Below are positions 1 through 4,943 of a DNA stretch of 5,109 bases, piece after piece (positions within the stretch are counted from its first letter, which is position 1; each line of letters starts with the position of its first letter). The position numbers and the translations under genes were made by a program. The stretch comes from an uncultured Christensenella sp. GTDB taxonomy: Bacteria; Bacillota; Clostridia; Christensenellales; UBA1750. The notes below the pieces were generated by a model. It did no database searches. It had not been told where the DNA came from and worked only from the letters and a program-made list of their open reading frames with translations. The DNA is taken from the NCBI GenBank assembly GCA_905193155.1, contig CAJJNQ010000079.1, forward strand, positions 1 through 5,109, in the 5' to 3' direction.

Positions 1-166
1 GGGGCAGGAGAGAGGGGTGCAGGGGGGAGCGAAGCTTCCCCCGCCCATCGGAGGGTGAGCGAAGCGAACCTGAAGGTCGAGCGTTTTGGAGAAAAAGCTG
101 AAGAGCTTTTTCGGAAAATAAGCCGACCGTAACACCGAAATGTTTTGAAAAAACATTTCGGTGCGG
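1..166 (+). repeat. Left copy of 166-bp inverted repeat, hairpin-rich
   Basis: Bases 1-166 match the reverse complement of 4944-5109 with only three differences, at 56 (T/A), 89 (G/A) and 138 (A/G). The first 55 bases are identical. The repeat begins with a G-rich hairpin (22-30 pairing with 34-42, loop GAA) and continues into the first 121-bp module (46-166). It contains no coding sequence. It lies beyond the 3' end of the minus-strand PLP operon. The right copy lies beyond the 3' end of the plus-strand ECF operon, so both sit in the same orientation relative to the adjacent gene ends. I infer a dispersed intergenic repeat family of the REP/BIME or MITE kind; no transposase lies between the copies. 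Confidence 0.93.
46..166 (+). repeat. Structured repeat module, unit 1
   Basis: This is the first of two tandem modules of about 121 bp, opening with CATCGGAGGGTGAGC. It has an outer stem GGTCG (75-79) with CGACC (124-128). Inside are TTTT (84-87) facing AAAA (115-118) and a 9-bp hairpin GAAAAAGCT (91-99) with AGCTTTTTC (104-112). A second hairpin is a perfect 14-bp stem, 133-146 with 150-163, loop GAA. The 5' part contains GCGAAGC (59-65). The framework is shared with unit 2, but the stem sequences differ in a pairing-preserving way. The function is unknown. Confidence 0.85.
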
Positions 167-290
167 CATCGGAGGGTGAGCAAAGCGAGCCTGGAGCATG
201 AGCGTTTTGGTTCCAACAGCGCAGTGCGCTGTCGGAACCAAATAAGCCATGCGTAACACCGGAACAGCTCAAAGAGCTGCTCCGGTGCGA
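167..290 (+). repeat. Structured repeat module, unit 2 (diverged arms)
   Basis: This is the tandem second copy of the module, again opening CATCGGAGGGTGAGC and sharing GAGCGTTTTGG, AATAAGCC, CGTAACACCG and CCGGTGCG-type framework segments with unit 1. The outer stem is GCATG (196-200) with CATGC (248-252). The inner stems are TTTGGTTCC (206-214) with GGAACCAAA (234-242) and ACAGCGC (216-222) with GCGCTGT (226-232). The last hairpin is 257-270 with 274-287, loop AAA, with one mismatch. Most arm bases differ from unit 1, yet the pairing is kept. GCAAAGC (179-185) replaces the GCGAAGC of unit 1. Confidence 0.83.
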
Positions 291-298
291 AGAGCGCA

Positions 299-346
299 AA
301 CGCGCCGCAGGGTTCCACAAGGAACTCTGCGGCGCGTTCTCTTTTT
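299..346 (+). terminator. Strong hairpin terminator, stronger on + strand
   Basis: CGCGCCGCAGGGTTCC (301-316) pairs with GGAACTCTGCGGCGCG (321-336) across a 4-nt loop, with one G-T wobble; AA/TT extend the stem to 18 bp. On the plus strand it is followed by TTCTCTTTTT (337-346). On the minus strand only TTT follows before GCGC. It begins just past the stop of the minus-strand PLP operon, so it probably ends that operon. Its better T-tract, however, serves transcripts arriving from the repeat modules on its left. Confidence 0.8.
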
Positions 347-347
347 A

Positions 348-1469
348 TCAGCTCAATCGGGTCAGGCTCTCGGCGCACTCGTCTACGCGGCGCAGCACAA
401 TCTCTACCTCTTCGTCGGTGAGCGTCATCAGATTGATGTAAATGCCGTTTTCGCTCTCGCTGTTGTCGGTGCGCGTCACCAGAATCGCAGGATCGCCCTC
501 CTGCAGCATCTCCACCAATGCCTCTGCCGAATAGGAGCCGAGGATTTCCAACATCATGCGCGGATAATTCTGCCCGGACGGCCCGGGGTACGAGCGGCGG
601 CACAGGAAGTATCCCTCGCCCTCGATGCGGTGCCGCTCTTCGCGGATGATCCGCTCCACGCGCTCGATCTTCGCGGCATAATCGTCCCCCGCCATGTATT
701 CTTCCAGCGCAGCGTACAGCCCCACGATCTCTTCCCGGCCGATGTTGGCCACGGAGGCGATGCTGTGCTTGGGCGGCGCAATGGACAGTATTGCGTCGGT
801 CAGCCATTTCTGCCCTACGACGATCGCGCTGCCGGAAGGGCCGCACAGCGCACGCCCGCCCGCAAAGATCGCCGCGGCAGCGCCCGCCTGCGTGTACTTC
901 CAAAGACTTTCGCGCGGGGGCAGCTGTGCGTCCGCATTCACCACCAGCGGCAGGTTTGCGGTCTTTGCGGCCTCTATCGTTTCTTCAAAACTCAGCGCGC
1001 TCGGCTTGCGCATCTGCGCGTAATAAATGGCGGCGGTGTCCTCGCCCGCAGCGGCTGCCAGCTGCTCCGGCTTGTGCGGCGCTATCTTTACGGGCTTGAG
1101 CTTGACGCCCACGATGCACATCTTGCTCTCAAACTCTTCCAACTGATCGTCCAGCACAAGGATTTCGTTTTTCAATCCCGTGACGTCGGGCAGCCCCATC
1201 ATGCGGCCGGGATCGTCCCTCGTCATCAGCGCTGCAGCGCACATCATCATGCCCGCGCTCGCGCCGGAGACCACCGCCGCGCCCTCGTTGTGCGTCATCT
1301 CCGCGATGCGCTCGCCCACTGCCCTGTGCAGCTCATCCATCCGCACGAAGGAGCGCGTCGCTTCCTCCATCGCGTCCAGCACGGTCGGCGAGAGCAGGTT
1401 GCCGCCGTAGGCCGCCACGGGATCGAGCGCGTTGATATAGCTCTTTACGCTCAGTTCATCATAGATCAT
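348..1469 (-). CDS. SelA/DgaE-like PLP-fold protein lacking the catalytic lysine
   Basis: This 373-aa protein is similar along its whole length to its upstream neighbour and to the SelA/D-glucosaminate-6-phosphate ammonia-lyase (DgaE) group of fold-type I PLP proteins. Family-like segments are YINALDPVAAYGG (11-23), SGASAG (68-73), NADAQLPP (178-185), AGGRALCGP (203-211) and YPGPSGQ (294-300). In the family the SGGK-type motif carries the lysine that binds PLP. Here residue 206 is Arg (CGT at 852-854), and position 178 is Asn where relatives usually have the Asp that contacts the PLP ring nitrogen. CGT differs from both Lys codons at all three bases, so a single base-call error cannot explain it. 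The ATG overlaps the upstream stop (ATGA, 1466-1469), and AAAGGGGG lies before the start, indicating translational coupling. I infer a pseudoenzyme or non-catalytic subunit; the substrate is unknown. Confidence 0.88.
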   Translation of the reverse strand: MIYDELSVKSYINALDPVAAYGGNLLSPTVLDAMEEATRSFVRMDELHRAVGERIAEMTHNEGAAVVSGASAGMMMCAAALMTRDDPGRMMGLPDVTGLKNEILVLDDQLEEFESKMCIVGVKLKPVKIAPHKPEQLAAAAGEDTAAIYYAQMRKPSALSFEETIEAAKTANLPLVVNADAQLPPRESLWKYTQAGAAAAIFAGGRALCGPSGSAIVVGQKWLTDAILSIAPPKHSIASVANIGREEIVGLYAALEEYMAGDDYAAKIERVERIIREERHRIEGEGYFLCRRSYPGPSGQNYPRMMLEILGSYSAEALVEMLQEGDPAILVTRTDNSESENGIYINLMTLTDEEVEIVLRRVDECAESLTRLS

Positions 1470-2605
1470 TCCTGCGCGCCCCCTTTCGCCAGGCTCTCAT
1501 AGCAGCCGATCATGCCCTCCACCAGCGGGCGCACCTCGTCCGGCTCCATGTTGAGGGTATTGACGGTCACGCCGTTATGCCCCTCCCATTCCCCGACGAC
1601 GATGCCGGGATCCAGCTCCAGCAGCGCTTTTTTCAACTCCTGCGCCGAAACCTCGCCCAGCACTTCCACGCCCAGCCAGCGATAGGTCTGCCCGGACGGG
1701 CCGGGGTAGAGCACCGTGGTCTTGAAATGTCCGCTTTCCTCCAGCGCCTGCGCTGCCTTTTCGCGCATCAGGCTCATGGTGTGCAGCCGCGCCTCCATCT
1801 GGCCGGGCTGCAAAAACTTTTTAAGCGCCGTGTAGACGCTGATGATCTCCTCGCGCCCCTCCTTGGCCGTGCGGGCGATGCCGCTGCGGGGCGGGGCCAC
1901 CATGTTCATCAGGTCGATCAGCGCGCGGCGGCCGACCAGAATACCGCTCTGCTGCGCGCCGCGGATCGCCTTTCCGCCGGAAAACACCGCCAGATCCGCG
2001 CCGTTTTCCACCGTGTAGTGCCAAAGGTTCTCCACCGGCGGCAGCTGGCCGGACGCCTGCACCACCATGAACAGATCGTGCTTGTGCGCCAGCAGCGTCA
2101 GTGCGCGCAGCGGCGGGCAGCGCATCGACAGCACCTGCGTGTCGCAATAGACGATGGCGCAGGTCTTGGGCGTGATGGCGCGCTCCACGTCCTCGAGCGT
2201 GACGTGCTGGCCGAAGGCCACGTCGATCACCTTGCCGCCCGCCGCCTTGATCGCGTATCCCACACTGGTTTTGCGCTCGCGCAGCAGGATAAATTCGTTG
2301 CGCAGCTCACTCGCGTCCGGCAGCATCGCAAAAAGCTCCGGCTCCGGATGGCGCACCATGCACACGGCGCTGGCCATGAGCATGCCCGCCGCCGTGCCCG
2401 CCACGACATAGGCGGCCTCGTTGCCCGTCATCTTTGCGATTTCGTGCCCGACCGCCTTTTGCAATTCTTCAATATGGACAAACCGCGTCGCCGCCTCCCG
2501 CATCGCCAGCAGAGTCTCCTCCTCCATGCGCGACGAACCGTAAGCGGACACCGCATCCCAGGCATTGATATAGGTCTTTACCTTGAGCTTCTTATATATA
2601 TCCAT
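1466..2605 (-). CDS. SelA/DgaE-like PLP-dependent enzyme
   Basis: This 379-aa protein is a fold-type I PLP enzyme of the SelA-like (COG1921-type) group, whose known members include selenocysteine synthase and D-glucosaminate-6-phosphate ammonia-lyase (DgaE). Its length fits DgaE-type members better than SelA, which is roughly 460 aa. Visible motifs are YINAWDAVSAYG (12-23), AGTAAG (69-74), QASGQLPPVENLW (183-195), FSGGKAIRG (208-216), with Lys212 (AAG at 1970-1972) as the expected Schiff-base lysine, and YPGPSGQ (300-306). Position 183 is Gln where most relatives have Asp against the pyridine nitrogen, which suggests altered chemistry. It is the first gene of a two-gene operon and precedes its lysine-less paralog by a 4-nt overlap. 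Its ATG follows GGAGGGAAGG. The substrate cannot be read from the sequence; neither a DgaF-type aldolase nor selB/tRNA-Sec is nearby. Confidence 0.9.
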   Translation of the reverse strand: MDIYKKLKVKTYINAWDAVSAYGSSRMEEETLLAMREAATRFVHIEELQKAVGHEIAKMTGNEAAYVVAGTAAGMLMASAVCMVRHPEPELFAMLPDASELRNEFILLRERKTSVGYAIKAAGGKVIDVAFGQHVTLEDVERAITPKTCAIVYCDTQVLSMRCPPLRALTLLAHKHDLFMVVQASGQLPPVENLWHYTVENGADLAVFSGGKAIRGAQQSGILVGRRALIDLMNMVAPPRSGIARTAKEGREEIISVYTALKKFLQPGQMEARLHTMSLMREKAAQALEESGHFKTTVLYPGPSGQTYRWLGVEVLGEVSAQELKKALLELDPGIVVGEWEGHNGVTVNTLNMEPDEVRPLVEGMIGCYESLAKGGAQE

Positions 2606-2628
2606 TTGCCCACCTTCCCTCCCTCGCT

Positions 2629-2657
2629 AGGATACCAAACGATATTCTCTTTGTCAA
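2629..2657 (-). promoter_or_regulatory. Sigma-A-type promoter of the PLP operon
   Basis: Read on the minus strand, TTGACA (2657-2652) is followed after exactly 17 bp by TATCCT (2634-2629). The -35 is a perfect match and the -10 matches at four of six positions. Transcription would start near 2622-2624, leaving a leader of about 18 nt that holds only the ribosome binding site before the ATG at 2605. The leader is too short for a riboswitch. Confidence 0.8.
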
Positions 2658-2662
2658 TCGTT
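2638..2662. promoter_or_regulatory. Possible operator: inverted repeat over the -35 region
   Basis: AACGAT (2638-2643) and ATCGTT (2657-2662) form a 6-bp inverted repeat with a 13-bp gap. Half-site centres are 19 bp apart, close to two helical turns. It overlaps the -35 box and spacer of the PLP-operon promoter, where a dimeric repressor would block polymerase. No regulator gene is in the window, and a 6-bp match could be chance. Confidence 0.35.
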
Positions 2663-2737
2663 GTGCCCGTATTCTCGTTTTTATTCTTCCTCCTGAAAAT
2701 TTACAGCCGTTCTTTCTTCCTTTTTGGTTTTGCGCAC

Positions 2738-2776
2738 AAAAAAATTCCTCCCGCGCACAAGGCGCAGGGGGAATTC
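2738..2776 (-). terminator. Rho-independent terminator of the deacetylase gene
   Basis: On the minus strand, AATTCCCCCTGCGC (2775-2762) pairs with GCGCGGGAGGAATT (2756-2743) across a 5-nt loop, with one C-A mismatch and one T-G wobble. The stem runs directly into a T-tract (2744-2738). It lies about 15 bp beyond the deacetylase stop codon and upstream of the PLP-operon promoter, so the two are separate transcription units. Confidence 0.85.
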
Positions 2777-2790
2777 TTTCGCGTCCGGTT

Positions 2791-3738
2791 TCAGCTCATG
2801 GGCTTGTGCTCCAGCGTCTCGAAGGTGTAGCCCAGGCTCTGGATGTAATCGATGGCGTCGGGCAGCATCTTGACGGTGTTGGTCTTGCTGTTGGTGTCGT
2901 GCATCAGCACGATGATGTCTTTGCCCTTTTTGTACTGCTTGTCCACTGTGTTCTTGAGCTCCTGATACAGCTCGTCGGACGTGCGCTTGGACGCGCCGCT
3001 CTCCGCATCGCCGTTGAGGGCATTCCAGTCAAAGAAACGATAACCCGCGTTTTTCACCGCGTCGCGATAGTCGCGGCAGCGGCGGTTGGTCGATCCGTAG
3101 GGGAAGCGCACCAGGTCGTTGGGATAATCGCTGCCCAGGATCGAGGCGATGGTGTCCCGACCGTCGTCAAACGCCTTGAGGCAGGATTCCTCGTCCTGAT
3201 AGATCACACTGGTATCATGGGTTTGCGTGTGGTTAGCGACCAGCGAACCCTGTGCCGCAATGGCCTTGACCCGGTCGGGATGCTCCGCAGCGTTTTTGCC
3301 CACCACAAAGAAGGTCGCCTGAATCCCCTTGTCGTTGAGGATCTTCAGAATCGCCTCGGTGTTCTTGGAAGGGCCGTCGTCAAAGGTGAGGTAGCAATAT
3401 TTCTGTCCGCCGCTGTGGTCTGCGGTTTCGGTGACGGGCTGATTGAGAGAGGATTCCGCGCTCTCGTTCGGCGCGAGACTCTCCTGCGGAATTTCTTCGG
3501 TCGTCTCCGGTTCGGGCGTGGGTTCCGCAGTCGGCTCCGGCGTGACTTCCGGGGTGGGTTCCGGCGTGGGACGGGGCTTGAGGGTCACAATGGTTTGTCC
3601 GTTCTTGGAGGCGTGTCCGCTTTCGAGCACCACCACGTCTTTTCCGGATTCCGGCTCCGCGCCGACATGCGGCGCAGCGCATCCGGTCAACATGAAAATC
3701 ATCGTCAAAAATATGATAAAAATGGCATTTTTTCGCAT
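2791..3738 (-). CDS. Lipoprotein polysaccharide deacetylase (NodB/CE4 domain)
   Basis: This 315-aa protein is a predicted surface-anchored deacetylase of the CE4 (NodB homology) family, whose members remove N- or O-acetyl groups from polysaccharides such as peptidoglycan. Residues 1-20 are a lipoprotein signal: basic MRKN, a hydrophobic stretch, then lipobox LTGC with Cys20. Residues 55-80 form a TPEP-rich linker that would extend the domain from the membrane. The catalytic domain spans about 113-308 with all five family motifs: TFDDGP (118-123, Asp120 base and Asp121 metal ligand), HTQTH (170-174, metal-binding His170 and His174), RFPYG (211-215), DWN (237-239) and LMHD (278-281, His280). 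The site therefore looks intact. The start follows a GGTGG/AAGGA site. The gene has its own promoter and terminator. Peptidoglycan is the likeliest substrate by family, but xylan or another glycan cannot be excluded. Confidence 0.94.
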   Translation of the reverse strand: MRKNAIFIIFLTMIFMLTGCAAPHVGAEPESGKDVVVLESGHASKNGQTIVTLKPRPTPEPTPEVTPEPTAEPTPEPETTEEIPQESLAPNESAESSLNQPVTETADHSGGQKYCYLTFDDGPSKNTEAILKILNDKGIQATFFVVGKNAAEHPDRVKAIAAQGSLVANHTQTHDTSVIYQDEESCLKAFDDGRDTIASILGSDYPNDLVRFPYGSTNRRCRDYRDAVKNAGYRFFDWNALNGDAESGASKRTSDELYQELKNTVDKQYKKGKDIIVLMHDTNSKTNTVKMLPDAIDYIQSLGYTFETLEHKPMS

Positions 3739-3767
3739 TTTTCCACCATCCTTCGCTTGCTATCCCC

Positions 3768-3773
3768 ATTATA
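3768..3773 (-). promoter_or_regulatory. Likely -10 box of the deacetylase promoter
   Basis: A perfect TATAAT reads on the minus strand at 3773-3768, about 30 bp before the ATG at 3738. That implies a leader of roughly 22 nt carrying the ribosome binding site. No convincing -35 lies 16-18 bp upstream; the nearest candidate, TTGCAG (3801-3796), is 22 bp away. An A8T5 tract (3801-3813) could act as an UP-like element. Confidence 0.5.
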
Positions 3774-3868
3774 CACCATCCCCTGCTGTTCCGCCCTGCA
3801 AAAAAAAATTTTTAACCGTATTTTTTCACAATACGAAACAGGTTAGATTTGCCAAACCGATTAGGTGA

Positions 3869-3897
3869 TTGACTTTTTTTATACTTTGCGGTATGCT
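3869..3897 (+). promoter_or_regulatory. Sigma-A-type promoter of the DUF4430-ECF operon
   Basis: TTGACT (3869-3874) and TATGCT (3892-3897) are separated by exactly 17 bp, matching consensus at five of six and four of six positions. The predicted start near 3904 gives a leader of about 53 nt. The leader begins with a small hairpin (GCTAA/TTAGC, 3905-3918), which may stabilise the 5' end. The leader is far too short for a cobalamin riboswitch. Confidence 0.72.
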
Positions 3898-3941
3898 CAT
3901 TTTCGCTAAAGATTTAGCAAATTTAGTCTATTTTGAAGAAG

Positions 3942-3946
3942 AGGAG
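3942..3946 (+). promoter_or_regulatory. Ribosome binding site deciding the DUF4430 start
   Basis: AGGAG lies 10 nt before the ATG at 3957. An in-frame TTG at 3933 would extend the protein by eight residues but would bury this site inside the coding region, and it has no comparable site of its own. The ATG is therefore preferred. Confidence 0.75.
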
Positions 3947-3956
3947 ATGTTTTTTC

Positions 3957-4349
3957 ATGGCAAAGAAGAAGGGGCTCATCTGGGCCATCGTGGCGGTTGT
4001 GGCCGTCGCGGCAATCTTCACCGGCATCTATCTGGCCAACCGTCCCGCGACGCAGGAGGGCGCCAAGACCATCACTTTCGTCATCAACGGCAAAGATGCT
4101 TCCCGCTCGGTTGAGATCCACACCGACCGCGAGTATCTGGGCGAGGCGCTGGCGGACGAAAAGCTCGTCGAAGGCACCGAGAGCGAATACGGCCTGTTCG
4201 TCACCACCGTGGACGGCTACACTGCGGACGACTCCGTGCAGGAGTGGTGGTGCTTCTCCAAGGGCGGCGAGGATCTTTCCACCGGCGTAGACACCACGCC
4301 CATCGCCGACGGCGACACCTTTGAAGCGACGCTGAAGACCGGCTGGTAA
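3957..4349 (+). CDS. Membrane-anchored DUF4430 (transcobalamin C-terminal-like) protein
   Basis: From the ATG the protein is 130 aa. MAKKK is followed by one hydrophobic segment (about 7-26), an N-terminal anchor with no lipobox, and then a small extracellular domain. Residues 38-128 match the DUF4430 pattern: an N-terminal ITFVINGK strand, TVDGYTADD (84-92), the aromatic EWWCF (96-100), GVD (110-112) and ADGDTFEATL (117-126). DUF4430 resembles the C-terminal domain of vitamin B12-binding transcobalamin, and in Firmicutes it often sits beside ECF S components. I infer a substrate-capturing partner for the next gene, perhaps for a corrinoid, but the ligand is not shown by the sequence. Its stop overlaps the next start (TAATG, 4347-4351), so the two are translationally coupled. 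Confidence 0.88.
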   Translation: MAKKKGLIWAIVAVVAVAAIFTGIYLANRPATQEGAKTITFVINGKDASRSVEIHTDREYLGEALADEKLVEGTESEYGLFVTTVDGYTADDSVQEWWCFSKGGEDLSTGVDTTPIADGDTFEATLKTGW

Positions 4350-4864
4350 TGCGCGCCACGGTTCGGGAACTGGTGACGCTGGCGGCCTGCACGGCGATCC
4401 TGTTCGTCGGGCAGATCGCGTTGGCGTTTCTGCCCAACATCGAAGTGGTCTCGCTGCTGATCATCCTGTACACGCTCACTTTCAAAAAGCAGGTGCTGTG
4501 GATCATCTACGGCTTTGCGCTGTTGGAAGGGATGCTCTACGGGTTCAGCTTCTGGTGGATTTCCTACCTATACGTCTGGACCATACTGGCGGGCGTCACC
4601 TGGTGCTTCCGCAAGATGGATTCCGCGCTGGGATGGGCGGTGCTCAGCGCCGCCTTCGGGCTGAGCTTCGGCATCCTGTGCGAAATCTCGCGCCTGTTCA
4701 TTCTCGGCTGGAACGCCACGGTGGCGGAATGGATTTCAGGCATTCCGTTTGATCTGGCGCACTGCTTCGGCAATTTTGCCGCGGCGCTGGTGCTCTATCG
4801 CCCGCTGCGCACACTGCTGCGCCATTTCTTCCCCGAAGGCAAGCCCACCGGAAACCAAAGATGA
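4349..4864 (+). CDS. ECF transporter S component (substrate-binding membrane subunit)
   Basis: This 171-aa integral membrane protein has about six hydrophobic segments (roughly 8-28, 31-46, 48-66, 69-87, 94-120, 131-152), the usual size and topology of ECF S components. Family-like features are the small-residue-rich first helix (LVTLAACTA), the LPNIEVVSLLIILY segment (28-41) and the C-terminal GIPFDLAHCFGN (131-142) ending in RPLRTLL. S components bind a vitamin or metal and dock onto a shared EcfA-EcfA'-EcfT module. None of those genes is here, so this would be a group II system with the module encoded elsewhere. The start overlaps the upstream stop by one base, and no strong ribosome binding site precedes it, so it probably relies on reinitiation after the DUF4430 gene. 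The substrate is unassigned; a corrinoid is suggested only by the partner. Confidence 0.88.
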   Translation: MRATVRELVTLAACTAILFVGQIALAFLPNIEVVSLLIILYTLTFKKQVLWIIYGFALLEGMLYGFSFWWISYLYVWTILAGVTWCFRKMDSALGWAVLSAAFGLSFGILCEISRLFILGWNATVAEWISGIPFDLAHCFGNFAAALVLYRPLRTLLRHFFPEGKPTGNQR

Positions 4865-4865
4865 A

Positions 4866-4907
4866 AACAGAGCCGGATACGATGCGTTTCCGGCTCTGTT
4901 CTTTATT
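4866..4907 (+). terminator. Rho-independent terminator of the ECF operon
   Basis: AACAGAGCCGGA (4866-4877) pairs perfectly with TCCGGCTCTGTT (4889-4900) across an 11-nt loop, followed by CTTTATT (4901-4907). It begins one base after the stop of the S-component gene. On the minus strand it is followed by TTTTC, so it may also stop transcripts coming inward from the right-hand repeat. Confidence 0.85.
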
Positions 4908-4919
4908 GAAGTATTCAGG

Positions 4920-4939
4920 TGGGCGGGGGAAGCTTCGCT
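4920..4939 (-). repeat. Extra copy of the repeat's leading 20-mer
   Basis: Read on the minus strand, this 20-mer (AGCGAAGCTT followed by CCCCCGCCCA) is identical to 28-47 at the left end and to 5082-5063 in the right repeat. It therefore brackets the right-hand module in direct orientation, 143 bp apart. In the left block a second full module occupies this place. It marks a partial or restarting unit and shows that the two repeat blocks are built from interchangeable pieces. Confidence 0.8.
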
Positions 4940-4943
4940 TTCT

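Noticed and set aside
46..290. CRISPR array or integron attC sites
   Set aside because: There are only two ~121-bp units with no short repeat/unique spacer alternation and no cas genes. The hairpins lack the paired GTTRRRY/RYYYAAC core sites of attC, and no small cassette gene lies between them.
249..1502. Long plus-strand open frame opposite the downstream PLP gene (and a similar one at 1577-2830)
   Set aside because: Both are antisense shadows of high-GC coding sequence. Their products are rich in Arg, His, Gln and Ala with no recognisable domain, while the minus strand encodes clear family motifs with good start signals.
3817..3835. Inverted repeat CGTATT/AATACG in the divergent promoter region
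   Set aside because: It is a 6-bp match with a 7-bp gap in AT-rich DNA, is not positioned over a promoter element, and is likely chance.
2806..3846. Long plus-strand open frame opposite the deacetylase
   Set aside because: It is antisense to a gene with all five NodB motifs and a lipobox. The product is low-complexity Gly/Arg/Val-rich and has no plausible start signal.
3898..3956. Cobalamin riboswitch upstream of the DUF4430 gene
   Set aside because: Only about 53 nt lie between the predicted transcription start and the ATG, with one small hairpin and no B12-box-like sequence.
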